A stretch of 64,000 bases of DNA from Siderastrea siderea (lineage: Eukaryota; Cnidaria; Anthozoa; Scleractinia; Rhizangiidae), in NCBI GenBank assembly GCA_964030785.1, contig OZ034968.1:63317899-63381898 (forward strand), read 5' to 3'. Of the stretch, positions 12,903 through 24,298 are shown in pieces. Made by a program: the position numbers and the translations under genes. Below the pieces are notes generated by a model. That model was not told where the DNA came from and searched no databases. It saw only the letters and a program-made list of their open reading frames with translations. Every line of letters starts with the position of its first letter. Position 1 is the first letter of the stretch.

Positions 12903-14616
12903 AGGCACCTACGGCGGCCGACAGTGGCCATCAAATGTCAAAAACACAAAATCAAAAGTCGATCTGCAAAGTGAAAAGTTAAACTCAAAAATCAAAAGTC
13001 GATTTTCAAGAATCAAAAGTCGAAATCGAATGTCGATTTCTGAAGTGCGAAAATCGGGTTGCGAATTCTCACTTCTCACTTTCGACTTTCGACTTTCGAC
13101 TTTGAGCACCCCTCCTACCCCCCTCCCCTAACATTTTCTTAACGGAGCGGAAGACTGGGACAAAGTTTTCGTGTCATCATGGACGAGGAAAAGAAGACAC
13201 GCGGTAAGAATTTTTTTTCAATGTTGCAATAAATTGGTCAGTACAAAGGTCTGAAACCGTTTATTTTGGGTTTTATCTCTAGTTCAGGAAACTCGTAGAT
13301 CAACTGTGGAAAATGGGGATGACAGTCTTGCACGACTCCCACGCTCGTGTTTTAGCCGTTCTCATAACTTTGCTTTCACACGTTTGACTGAAGCGGGGTT
13401 CAACCATCTATTACACGTTGCATAGCTATAAAGAAGCTACAACTTCAATTTCATGACGAAGAGGGACTATAGATCACATTCCATGATACGAAACACAACA
13501 TCCTGCGAAAGAATTTTGTAGAAGCCGGGCCCGACGTTCCAGACATCAGCAGGGAAACTCATCACGTTGCAGATAATATTTCAGATCCTTTATTGTCACA
13601 AATATAAAGCTGAGAGGCTGAAAAAACCTATCAAGCTCCTAAACGAAACAAATTCAACGCACCTTATACGCCAAAAGCGGCGTAAAAACCACATTAAGTC
13701 GCTTAACAAACGTTCAGAGGTCGAATTTAACTGAGAAATATAACAAACAGGCAAGCCACAAGAATCCACGAGTTATCAGACAATTAATCAGATTTCACCT
13801 TCTCGGCGTTAGATTTTCACGTGTATTGTCACGCGACTTTTGATGTAAACAAACCGCGAAAGTTCGGATATTCGGTTCCCAAACAACCACACGTCTACAA
13901 ATTACGAGTCGCTATTTCAACTTCCCGTTACTATATAATTCAAAATGTCAAAGCAGAAGAATAAGAGCGACTTCAACGCCATGAATATGGCTGAATTATG
14001 CAGGAACGTCGAGTTTCAGAAAGCGGATATTTGAAAACTGTAATGTATGCCAGTTAGTGGATTGGTAAATTAAATAGTTAAAAATGTCGTACAACCCAAA
14101 CGGCGACGAAGAGTTGAAGTTGTTCACGGCCTTCGGAGAAAATGGAGGGGGAATTAGCTTATCATGAATTATTAAATTCTCTGCATCATTAACTTGATCT
14201 TTTTCGAAGTTTGGATCCACTGGCAAAACCATTCTTTCGACTGCAGACGCGATTTCCACTAGCGAAGTTTTCAAATATCCGCTTACTAAAACCGACATTC
14301 CTGCAAATATTTTGTAAGTTCTGCGACATTCGTGGCGTTGAAGTCGCTCTTATTCTTCCGCTTTGACATTTTGAACCTGAAGCTATTCGAGTTTCAAAGA
14401 CTTTAAGTAATGGAAAAATTACATAAGAACATGGCAAAAAAAAACGGCTTTGCTAGGCCCAAATCGACATTTGATTTCGACTTTTCAATTTGCGAATTGA
14501 CTTTTTATTTCGTTAATTCACATTTGATTTTTGATTTTGACTTTTCACTTTGAAGATCGACTTTTGGTTTTCACTTTTTACTTTCGATGGCCACCCTCGG
14601 CCACGGCAAGGCACCT
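12903..14616. mobile_element. 1.7-kb hAT-like element inserted in the left palindrome arm
   Basis: The direct repeat AGGCACCT flanks the insert (12903-12910 and 14609-14616). The uninterrupted site is preserved in the right arm near 15140-15150 (complement AGGTGCCT). Ends are imperfect inverted repeats: GGCGGCCGACAGTGGCCATC at the left against GATGGCCACCCTCGGCC at the right. Just inside, both arms consist of short AAAAGTCGA/TCGACTTTT-type repeats. The core carries an inverted pair of gene-fragment copies rather than a transposase. The 8-bp target duplication points to hAT. Confidence 0.85.
13940..14375 (-). pseudogene. Captured N-terminal fragment of a SAP-like-domain protein, frameshifted and partly duplicated
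   Basis: On the minus strand a frame begins at 14371 (MSKRKNKSDFNATNVAELTK...), runs into a stop near 14286, and resumes after a one-base shift as VSGYLKTSLVEIASAVERM then LPVDPNFEKDQVNDAENLII, ending at 13996 after a FGLYDIFNYLIY segment. A second, shorter copy of the start (MSKQKNKSDFNAMNMAEL) lies in the opposite orientation from 13944 on the plus strand. The layout, a short hydrophobic LxxYLQxxG...GYLKxxLVE pattern, resembles a SAP-like DNA-binding helix pair. I recall similar N-termini in uncharacterised cnidarian proteins, but no search was run. It sits inside the hAT-like element, so it is transposon cargo and not expressible as it stands. Confidence 0.55.
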
Positions 14617-14789
14617 CGTGTTTAAGATGTCAGGCAACTAAAATTAAGAGGTTGACATCTTGTTCTAAGACGATTTATCATCTTAAAGTAAGACGACGGA
14701 TCTTAATTTCATACAAATGCGCATCTTATCAAGGCACCAGTCTCTAAGACGAAAAAGCGTCTTAATTTAAGATTTTAGTTTTTACGGAG

Positions 14790-14965
14790 TGGGTAAAAAT
14801 ATAACTGATGTCCATTTATACACTCGAGACACGATGGAGTAAAGATCTCACGAGAGACCTTACAATGGCGTTGTGAAAAGAATAACTGAGGACACGAATT
14901 TAGATTGTTTTGACTGGTTAATATTTTGGTTTCGTGGACCAGGTGAATAAGTTTTTCACGATCCG
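14790..14965. other. Unique spacer at the centre of the palindrome
   Basis: About 176 bp separates the two inverted element copies, each of which ends here with CTCCGTAAAAACTAAAATC. I see no gene or obvious repeat in the spacer. Confidence 0.7.
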
Positions 14966-17628
14966 CTCCGTAAAAACTAAAATCTTAAATTAAGACGCTT
15001 TTTCGTCTTAGAGACTGGTGCCTAGATAAGATGCGCATTTGTATGAAATTAAGATTCGTCGTCTTACTTTAAGATGATAAATCGTCTTAGAACAAGATGT
15101 CAACCTCTTAATTTTAGTTGCCTGACATCTTAAACACGAGGTGCCTAGATAAGATGGGTTTTCGTCTTAATTTAATATTTCAACTAGTCTTATTTTTCCG
15201 GAGACCGTTACATTTCAAAAATTGATTGCGCGTATTCTTTTTTCGCGTCGCGGCTTGCCCGCTCAGTAAAACGAGAATGAACAAATAACCACAAAACATA
15301 TTTTAACCAAAAACGCTTTATTACACCACTAAATTAAAATAATTCAGCTCAAACACAAAAGGAAGGATAGAACAACAAGCTCATCACCGTATCTTTGCTT
15401 TTTTTGCGGCCCTTTGCCAGTCTTCTTTGCATGCACTCACGCTGAGCTTTTCAGTGGCGAAGAAAGGAAAAAGCGTCAAATATGGTTGAATACGTCTTCC
15501 TGAAGATTTTCTTTTGATGGTACAGATCCGTTGCTTGTGCATATTTTTCCCAACAGTTGCCATTACATCTTCTTCTCAGTAAACTTATCCTTATGCAGTT
15601 GCTTTGGACAAACTGTCTTTGAACTTCACAGACATTCTTTCCGTTTTATTGACCCAAGTCTTCAGCATTAAATAATGTATGAATTCACCAACACCAGTTG
15701 AAAAATATGTCACTGCATGTCACAACGCAATCTACGGGCATAAAAATGTCAACTGATTGACCGAAGAAGTCATATGCAATTCATGCCGTGTTGGTCTGTT
15801 CAACCAATTGAGTCAAGCACAAAAACGTGGCTGTTTCCTCTGCAGTACGCATTTTGGATCGAAACTAACCAATCACGGGAGAACAGCAGAACTTTCGATC
15901 CTTTTCAATTGAAAGAAATCTGGGTTGTTGCGAAAACTAAGACGCCCGAAAATTAAGACCCTAAGACCCGCAAACTAAGACCCCCTTATTTTCTTTGTTT
16001 TTGCCAAGAAAACTAAGACCCCTTCATTTTTATTGTTTTTGCCAGGGTCTTAGTTTTAGCAAAAACGTAGACTAAGACCCGAAAACTAAGACCCCCTCAT
16101 TTTCTTCTTTGTTTTTGCCAGGGTCTTAGTTTTCGAAAAAACCTAGACGAAAACTCGAAAAACTAGACTAAGACCCCCTTATTTTCTTTGTTTGTTTGTT
16201 TGTTTGTTTTTTTACCAGAATCGTAAGTTTTACGGCCGTGTTATGTAATGTTTTGTTGATAAAATATCCTGTTCCCTTTTGAACTTTTTGTTATCGTTGT
16301 TGGTGTTTCAGTTTCATCCTTCAAGGGAAGGAAAAATTCTCAACACCACATGTACAACAGCGTCAAAAGCTAAAGAAGTACAGTTGCTGTTATTGTTATT
16401 GTTATTGTTATTGTTATTTGTAATCCTTGATTTTTGATTGCCGCAAGAATCACTGGAAGGTTATCTCAATTACCAGACGTAATCGGAGGAAAGAGACGAG
16501 GCATACTCGGGTGCAAAAATAACTGGACTTAGGCCTAGCTGAATTGAGTTCCTCTCGTGTGAAGTACAGCGTCTTACCTGGGCCTTAAGAGCGAATGCCA
16601 GTAAAAACAAACATATGCATGGGTGAAAAAAATGAAAGAAATCGATTTTTTAGCTGTTACCGCTAAAAATTTTTGTTCGTTTTTTACTGACATTCGCTCT
16701 TAACGTGTTATGATAAAATATCAGATGACATCATCATCCGGGCAACGTGGTATCAAGATACCAATAGCGCAAGTATGATGAAATAAAACAGTTCAATATG
16801 TTGAGTGAAGACGTTGTACCATTGTGGTGGATTTTCCGTTTTTCAATTTGCAATTACTTTAATTGCAAATTCACTGAGATGATCATTTCTTTACTTTAGA
16901 AAATAAAACTATAGTAAGATATATCCAATACTAAGGAACGGAGCCCTTAACCCGTTTTTTGACAAATATTGTCAAAAATGCTGTTTAAAAGAAAAGAAAA
17001 TAAGGGGGTCTTACTTTTTGGGTCTAAGTTTTCGCATAAAAAGGAAAAGAAAAAAAAACCGGGTAGAAAAGAAAATAACCTGGCAAAAACAAAGAAAATA
17101 AGGGGAGTTTTCCGGTTTTAGGGTCTTAGTTTTCGGGTCTTAGGGTCTTAGGGTCTTAATTTTCCGGGGGTCTTAGTTTTCGCAACAACCAAGAAATCTG
17201 TTCCTGTCAATTTAAGACGCACTGCATCTTAGTTAAGATGAATTGCTCTTAACTATTTTCAAATCATCTTAAAATTTATTTAAGATCACGAACAATCTTA
17301 TTTTAAGATGTCCCCTGACTTAAGATAAGATATTTCAAAGTACCTAACTTAAAATAAGAAGTCTAATTCTTAGATTAAGATATGATAAAATAATGCGTCT
17401 TAATTTAAGAATCAAGATATCTTAGTTTAAGACGTATTCAAAACCTTAAATTAAGACGGTAAGAATCTTACAAAGAAATAAGAGTGTGGTCATCTAAATT
17501 TAAGACGTTTTTGACTCACTTAAGGGTATATCATCTTAAAATAAGATGATTTCGGTCTTAATTTGAGTTATTATCTATCTTATGTAAGATGCCTAACATC
17601 TTAATTTAAGATTTTAGTTTTTACGGAG
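14966..17628 (+). mobile_element. Right arm of the palindrome: complete 2.66-kb CTTAA-rich TIR element
   Basis: The left terminus CTCCGTAAAAACTAAAATCT (14966) and the right terminus AGATTTTAGTTTTTACGGAG (to 17628) are inverted repeats extending about 30 bp, with no clear target duplication. The body mirrors 10489-14789. TTAAGA/TCTTAA motifs recur throughout. No recognisable transposase is present. The right end lies 114 bp before the start codon of SDR gene A. Confidence 0.85.
15913..17200. mobile_element. Nested Mutator-like element, right-arm copy
   Basis: This is the mirror copy of 10881-12136. GGTTGTTGCGAAAACTAAGA starts at 15923 and the inverse ends at 17190, with AAGAAATCTG on both flanks (15913-15922, 17191-17200). 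It shows small indels relative to the left-arm copy, for example near 16940-17000. Confidence 0.85.
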
Positions 17629-17742
17629 CATGACCCTTTGTGGGCCGTGACGCACACCGCCTGAGCATCGCTGATTGATAACAAACTATTTACATATTTT
17701 AACACAAAGGCCATTAAGCCGCCACACAAACATCGTATCAAC

Positions 17743-19799
17743 ATGTTTGAGTTAGGTTTAAATAGCTGTAGCCCTCTACTGGCTGGTGTAATAACAGCCA
17801 TAATCATCATCTTAACCGTCATCATGTTCAGGTTCTTTTCGAAAAAGCAAGTTAGTGACTTGGGAAAGAAGTACGTACTTATCACTGGCTGCGACTCTGG
17901 CTTTGGCCGCGAAACAGCCGTTCGACTGGACAAGATGGGAGTTTGTGTGTTGGCGACTTGTTTAACGAAAGAAGGAGAACAGAGTTTGAAATCGGTGGCG
18001 AGCAATAGACTTAAAACATTCCAGCTGGACGTGACAAATTCGCAGCAGATTAAAGATCTCTACGAGCAAATAAAGGGACTGCTGTCCTCAGGACATGGTA
18101 TGTTTGCAATACGAAAAATGTAGGCCCACATGGCGTACAAATACCTGTCAGTAACTTCCCTAAAAGGCATCAAATCTATTAGCAGACATAGAAAGGGTGG
18201 GAAAGTGCCATAAGAAAATAATACTCAGTACTTTTTTTGAACAGTCACACTTTTGGATTTGAATGATAACTAAAGAAAGATAATAAATCTGGGGGCTTTG
18301 TCATGAGGTAAGAAAGATGCGATAATTCAGTATGTCACACGCTTGGGCTGCGGAAGTTCAGGAGTTCGACTCCCGTCGCGGACTTCGCATTTGTTTCTTT
18401 GTTGCCTGTTCGTGAAATGTTGAATAATAAATAATATCTTTCTTCTTAGTTTTGGATTTCATCCTCAGGAAAGTACTGCACAATAGCCTCTATTTGAAAC
18501 TTGATTTGGAGTCACACTTTACTTAAGATTTCATTCACTCAAATTACCTGACTCACGGTTAGCCAACATCTGCTGGAGAGATTATGCGTTATGCGCTCTC
18601 AAAAGCGACTTGCTCCTACGATTTCTACGAAATTTTGCTTTTTAATTCAGGTCTGTGGGGGCTGGTAAACAATGCTGGGATTGCTGTGGTGGCACCACTC
18701 GAGTGGATTCCGCTGGAGAAATCAAAGCACATTGCTGACGTCAACCTGTGGGGAATGATTGACATCACGAAAACCTTTCTTCCGCTGATCAAGAACACTC
18801 GGGGACGTGTGGTAAACTTTTCAAGTATGTTAGGTAAGTTAAGAAGACGTGTTATGTACCTCTTTCTATGCCTAAAGCACACGTTAACATCAACCTCCCT
18901 TCCTCCTGTGAACGCAGGAGCCGTTTTAATCTTTTCAACCTACTGGTAACTTGTCACACATGCGTTACGGGAAAAGTTGCGTGAGACAAGGCAGTGTATA
19001 ACAGCTCGCAACAGGCATAATTATTGCGAGGCTGACAAGTCGCTGCAGCCGTTGCAGCACCGATGCGTTTCAAGCAAAGTGAATGAAGTGAACTATTGCG
19101 AAAGTTTCAAGGAAAGTTTGAGCAGATTCAAACTCTCCGAGAGCGCATAAGAGTCAGACCCTTTAAGCTCCAGTATCAGCAATTATATTCTCCTCACTGT
19201 AGTCAGTATATCCCTTCTGGTACTAGTTGGGAGAATTTTCTTAAAAATCAAGACATTCGATCCTGACCCGTATGTTTGATTAAGTAATGATACTGTAAGG
19301 GAAAATTAGATGCTTGTCACCTTTGGGGCTTAAAGTGTTAACGTAATCTCGGAGACTCTTGTTTTCCTTTTCCTACTTTTTAATTAGAAGAAAAAATACA
19401 TTGTGTGGATCCAATGTAGCCTGTTCAGGGGTGCGGCGCTGAGAAAAAAGTAAATGAAAAGGGATGGAAGGCATGCGAGGGGAGGACGAGCGAATCGCCA
19501 TTCTTACTGACTCTTGCTTCGTCGTTTTCCTGCTCAAGTCGCCGGTCGCCACTGCCTCAACGCCTGGAGTAGGTCACAACCAGTCAAGTTCGTCTCTTTT
19601 CTATGGTTACTCCACGTCTTCCATTTTGATTACCAGAATTGCACTAGTGCGAAAAATGAATTAATGCAATACATTAGCAAGCTTGAGTTTCCAGTCAAAC
19701 AGGCTAAACACCAGCAACAGAAAGCTAAAGAAATATTTTTCTGCTTACCAGGAAGACACAAAGAGCAACTTCATTCTAATAATAATAATAATAATAATA

Positions 19800-19834
<35 letters not shown>

Positions 19835-21163
19835 CTTTATTCGATCGATCTGTATGTTTGTAGGGCGTGTCTCCTTGCCTCACATGTCCAGCTATTGTGT
19901 CACCAAATATGGAGTGCAAGCGTTTTCGGATGCTCTGAGACGTGAAATGCGCCCGTGGGGAGTGCAGGTCAGCATTATCGAACCCGGTTTATTCAGGACC
20001 AACTTGGCAAATGAAGAGCGCAATATCGAGTCATTGCAGGCATTATGGGATGGTCTCAGTCCAGAATTTCAAAAAGATTATGGCGAAAAAAGACTGGAGA
20101 GAAGTAAGATGTTATTTCCAACTTACTCTTAAATGGACATGTTTCGCACCGCAAGCCCGTTTCTCGAAGTCCCGAAGACATTTTAAGGCCCGTAAACGTA
20201 TTGGACATCGGAATAGTTTTTCAGGCCAGAAATGTCTTCGGGAACTTTGATTTCGGGTCCTAAGAGAAATGTCTGCCTTTAAGAGAGGGAGATAAAATAA
20301 AGCCAAGAGTATGGCAGGGACCGACATCACGTGTCCGCTCTAGAGACGCGTTTATTACGAAGGAATTAATTAGGACAGGGCCTATGAGTAGGGAGCATGA
20401 ATCGCGGCAGGGTAGTTTAGTTACTAGTACGTTTGGCTCTCGGACGGGGATCAAAAGGTCGCTTGTCCAAGGCTTGTCTTTGTATTGTCTAGCCAATATC
20501 GTCTCTCTCTACTCAAGTCTATAAATGGCTACAGGCGAAAAACAAATGCCTGGAGGTACCTACGCAATAGACTTATTCAGACACAAGGGGAGGTACAACT
20601 GCTTCAAGACGTGTTATGCTTGCGAAACCGGAGTTAAGCGTAGGCTCATGGGTGGCTTATTATTTTTTTTATTAATAAATGTTTTACTTTATTGCAACAT
20701 TTCACACTTAAAAAATAATGACTAACAAAGCAAACATTTTTAGCCGGGTTCCTCTCTGAAGCTCTTCTTTTTTGTCCTGCTTTTCGCGTACTCATAGGCC
20801 GCTTATGCCACGTGGCGTCGTCGCATGGCGTCGGCCTATGGGCCGCTTATGGCACACATGCGGTTCAATATGTTTTACCGTGCACGTTATTCACACTCTA
20901 CTGAGAGGACCTCGCTTAGAATTTTTCCGAAGGTAACAGATTTTTTTTTCTCAACAGTTAAAAAGGGCATCAAAAAAGTCTCTACCATCAAATCCTCTCC
21001 CGACACATACAAAGTAGTGGACGCAGTAGTAGATGCCCTAACGTCACAGCGACCACAGACTCGTTACGCCGTTGGACTCGATGCAAAAGTATCCATCTTC
21101 GTTTCGTTATTGCCTACTTTCATAGGTGATTACCTTTTTCGAAAAATGGCGCAGTCAGGATAG
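17743..21163 (+). CDS. SDR gene A: membrane-anchored SDR9C-type retinol/steroid dehydrogenase-like
   Basis: Four exons, 17743-18097, 18651-18833, 19864-20103 and 20958-21163, join in frame through three phase-1 GT-AG introns to give 327 residues, the usual size for the family (about 315-335). Residues about 11-32 are a hydrophobic N-terminal anchor. TGCDSGFG at 48-55 is the dinucleotide loop and NNAG lies at 125-128. Asn150, Ser177, Tyr190 and Lys194 form the SDR catalytic tetrad, and IIEPG follows. The TGCDSGFG, LWGLVNNAG and KYGVxAFSD signatures match SDR9C members (RDH5, DHRS9, HSD17B6), which oxidise retinol or 3-alpha/17-beta hydroxysteroids at the ER membrane. The actual substrate is unknown. 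Intron 2 contains an (AAT)n run. AATAAA occurs near 21345. The start is the first ATG before the anchor, 114 bp after a transposon end. Confidence 0.92.
18300..18415 (+). repeat. Weak tRNA-like (SINE-type) fragment in intron 1 of gene A
   Basis: GAGTTCGACTCCC near 18361 fits a Pol III B-box (GTTCGANTC), with complementary GCGGAAGTTC/GCGGACTTCGC-type sequence nearby. No full cloverleaf can be drawn, so this is at best a decayed SINE. Confidence 0.25.
19775..19834. repeat. (AAT)n microsatellite in intron 2 of gene A
   Basis: About 18 AAT units with one interruption (AGT near 19801) lie 30 bp before the exon 3 acceptor at 19864. The close spacing puts a length-variable tract next to the polypyrimidine region of the splice site. 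Confidence 0.95.
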
Positions 21164-21552
21164 TACATTTATTAAGTTTATTTTTCACCTGGGAGCTAGC
21201 CTTAAGGTTTCTCAGGACTCGCCAGAACCTTGTTTAATTTCTTGGAACTGAGAGATACCTTGTATACTAATGACCGGTGCCGACAGTTAATCTTTTTACT
21301 CCCACTTGGAAATTGTGTTGTTATGAAGTTTTCTGCCTGAAAAAATAAAAATTTACGAATTCAGTGGAACCAAACCCATACTACACTTTCTGCTCAAAAC
21401 TACTGAGTAATGTGCTTCTTCAAGCAACCACCCATAGACTCCAGACCTTGGTTTCTTCTACCACAAGACTGGGATCCTATTCTGACCTTGTTCGGTCTGT
21501 TCGAAGTCAGCAATGTTCTGTTAATAAACCTAAGTCGCCAAATATGTTAGCC

Positions 21553-21749
21553 TAGACTGCTAGCGGGCCCTTTCTGGATAGTCGAGAGGGCGAAATAGCT
21601 AAACGAAAAAGCCGAAACTTGGAGCGAACGAGCGGAGGGGAGTTCTCCCCCAATCTCTTTTCGTTTTTTTCTTCTCGCTCCAGTCTAGACAGACACGCTG
21701 TTGATAGCTCACGCTTTCGGCTATCTAGAAAGGGACTGCTAGCAGTCTA
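21553..21749. mobile_element. 197-bp MITE with TAGACTGCTAGC ends
   Basis: Perfect 12-bp inverted termini, TAGACTGCTAGC (21553-21564) and GCTAGCAGTCTA (21738-21749), are extended by imperfect matching (GGGCCCTTTCT against AGAAAGGGAC). There is no coding capacity and no obvious target duplication. Confidence 0.75.
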
Positions 21750-22664
21750 ATTTTAGCCCAATATAGTCAGTATATATATGTCCTTGTTTGCAAAAGTCTC
21801 AATCATAAGCTATTAAAATTGTCTCGAATAACAGAGTTAACATGTCTATTACCGAAGGTCAAGTATTCTGTAAGCTTTTTCTGCTATCGAAATAAATGGT
21901 TGTTTGCTGTTGTTGCTTCAAACACTTCAGTGCTTTGCTCCCAATCATTGTGTATCATGCAACGGACAACGATGAATGAACCAATCAAATTCACGTATTC
22001 ACAGTAGACCATGGTGAACAGGCACTTCCCAAAAGTTATTTTGTTTTCTGGTAAATGAGCAAAACTCGCGCGACATATTCATATTAAAATCTTCATAAGC
22101 CACAGAAATGCGTGGTTGGTCCAATATATTGAATATTGAGTTCTTACTGGCTCAGTAACCGTAGAATCCCGATACTTATTTGGAAAGTCAGGCAAACACA
22201 AAATTTGCCGAGATGTCAAAAGTTTGAGTTAATGAGACTATTTTACTGAATGAACGAAGCAGGGGATCGGAACTGCTTTTAGTTCGAGCTATCCAGAAGG
22301 TTGGGTTCGAGTTACCGACATTCCACTCAGTGCTGACCTCTGTACATAATACTAGTAATGGTTGTCACTACAGCTGCCCCCGCTTTTCGATGATTTTAGT
22401 GATAATGGCAAGGTAAAATAAGTACAAACAATTACAAAATATATTGCTGTCAAGGCCTGCACAATCGAAGCAGTTTTTTCAAATGTTTATAAAAACGCAA
22501 CAAGGCAACAATTTAAGTTTGTTGAAAGGAGTTTTGCCCGGGGAATGTCAACTACACTGGACTTGACTATTTGTGTTTCACGCTTTGCATTTAGTGTATC
22601 CATCGTTCGTTCACTTTCCTTCAGTTTAAGAAATACAAATACAAATAATATAGCAGAGGGTCGA

Positions 22665-23191
22665 GAGTGAATTCGTATAACCCGTTTCTTATATAAGCTT
22701 ACTAATGGTATCACTAAATGCTAATGAGAAGAACAATTAAGAAACTGAGCAAGCACAACTGAAAAGAATTCCTTCAAATTCCTAATTGTGAACATTTCGA
22801 AATAACAAACCTTAAAATGAGCTATCCTTTCCTTCCACTGTTTGCATACCAGCATGAGAGAAAGTAGCGGCAAGAGTGTTTCTCTGCCACAGGCGTCAGA
22901 AAGTCAGTCGTTTAATTTAACATAGGGCTGCATGTGGGTTACGCGAGAGAAGCGTTGAACTGAAATTTAGTTCAAAATGTCGAAAATCGTGTAATACAGG
23001 CACATGTAAAGCGAGCTACCTTATGGAGTTTGTAGCATCCTTATTTTATTTGGCGTATGCTGCACACAGGTAAGCACAGGAAACGCATTTCAATCGTAAG
23101 TCGCTCTTGCGTACCCAAATCGGTCATTAGAATATTGTGCCCCCATTAGCATATAAGAAACGGGTTATACGAGGGTTATACGAATTCACTC
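22665..23191. mobile_element. 0.5-kb TIR element with GAGTGAATTCGTATAAC ends
   Basis: GAGTGAATTCGTATAACCCG begins at 22665. The inverse appears at the right, with an extra GGGTTATACGA copy, ending GAATTCACTC at 23191. The TIR is about 30 bp and includes TTTCTTATAT. The interior is non-coding. Confidence 0.75.
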
Positions 23192-23869
23192 AAATAAAGA
23201 CATGCACAGCTACAATAGCTGAAACTATATTTTTAAAACGTACAGAAAAGCAACAATATTACTTAACCCATTGACTCGCGTGTTTCGCATAAAATAAAGT
23301 TTGTCTACTCAAGTTGAATTAAACATTCTGATATAGAAAACTATGCGGGTTACGTATCAAGTATTAGGCAGAAAACAACCACGAACACGAAAATTGCTGA
23401 AATTTCCCACACGTTGTCGTATCTCAAATTTCAACTTGTTTGCAAATTAGTCCGTGTTTACAAAACGTTGCGTTGCTTCTTAAACCCACCATCACTTTTG
23501 TAAAATAGACAGAATAATCGACTAAAGGGTTTTCCAGCCAAACATTTTATTCAAATAAACAATACATTTACTTTTAGTAGCGAGAAACTCTAGAATTTCT
23601 TGTGTGCATGGACACACGCATGTATAAACTTTTGCAGACACCAGTTGATCAAAACTGGAGCTGCTTTGCGAACAAAATTACAAAAATCATAGAAATCTCA
23701 ACTGGATCCAACGATCAGTTAAACAATTTTTGAAAAGCAAATCAGCATTTAAAAACAACATTTACCGTACTGTAGCGATTACCCAGGTCTTGTAAAATCT
23801 ATTTGACGTCCGCAGTTCGCTTTATTTGGCTCTGTGTTAATATTGCGGTTTCCCGACAGTACCTTGCGC

Positions 23870-24058
23870 GCCTCGCCTTTGTTCAAGTCGAGGTTCGCAG
23901 CGCGAGGCGCCAGAGAGAGCGCGAAGCGCGATCGTGGGGGTGGGTGGTCGGGGGGAATCGGGAATTGGGGGGGAGTCCCTCCCAATCCCACGATCGCACT
24001 TCACGCTCGAACTCCCCTTCTCCCTTCCCCTTCGAACGCCGGCCACGCAGGCTATTAA
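23870..24058. repeat. GC-rich MITE-like repeat
   Basis: A GC-rich island in AT-rich surroundings contains CGCGATCGTGGGGGTGGG facing TCCCACGATCGC (inverted, about 23927-23997). It ends in GGCCACGCAGGCTA. The minus-strand end TAGCCTGCGTGGCC resembles TAGCCTGCGTAGCTGG at about 29360-29376 on the minus strand, suggesting one family. Overlapping short frames here are composition artefacts. Confidence 0.5.
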
Positions 24059-24109
24059 ATTCCTTATCTCTAGAATAACTAATTCAGGGAAAAAAAGGCG
24101 TTCCTGAGA

Positions 24110-24172
24110 GCAGATGTCTTCCTCGTTTAACTATCTTCCTCGTTTAACTGTCTTCCTCGTTTAACTATCTTA
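24110..24172. repeat. 20-bp tandem repeat, three units
   Basis: CTTCCTCGTTTAACTATCTT-type units repeat three times, the middle one with a G substitution. Confidence 0.85.
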
Positions 24173-24189
24173 TTTGTTATATAGAATTA

Positions 24190-24298
24190 ACTTTTTATTA
24201 TAATTATTTATTAATGTAGTTGGCTCGAAGATATTAGCACTTGAGTGCTACACTGTAAATTCGAGGGTAAATAAAGTTTATTGATTGATTGATTGAAA
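24190..24298 (+). mobile_element. Probable 3' tail of a non-LTR retrotransposon
   Basis: The segment ends AATAAAGTTTATTGATTGAT followed by further TTGA units, the microsatellite-type 3' terminus typical of L2/CR1-like LINEs and their SINEs. No reverse transcriptase is left, so this is a 5'-truncated copy. Confidence 0.45.

Larger units (their letters stand above)
10489..14789 (-). mobile_element. Left arm of 7.1-kb palindrome: inverted copy of CTTAA-rich element
   Basis: This segment is the reverse complement of 14966-17594 apart from scattered differences and one 1.7-kb insertion (12911-14608). Its inner end (to 14789) reads TTTTAGTTTTTACGGAG, the terminal repeat of the element. Its outer end lacks the last 30-40 bases seen in the other copy. 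The sequence is studded with TCTTAA/TTAAGA motifs, giving many small palindromes inside the big one. No transposase is visible. The short frame 12093-12332 is mirrored at 15774-15956 and looks non-coding. Confidence 0.85.

Noticed and set aside
17601..18005. 134-codon minus-strand frame over SDR gene A exon 1, with similar ones over B and C
   Set aside because: Antisense shadows of a conserved exon. They recur in each paralogue only because the sense strand is conserved.
19514..19945. 143-codon frame crossing the (AAT)n run and the exon 3 acceptor of gene A
   Set aside because: It is made by the microsatellite (poly-Asn or poly-Ile depending on frame) joined to part of exon 3. The spliced reading explains the conserved part.
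23779..24078. Four overlapping open frames on both strands
   Set aside because: They all fall in a GC-rich inverted-repeat island where stop codons are rare by composition.
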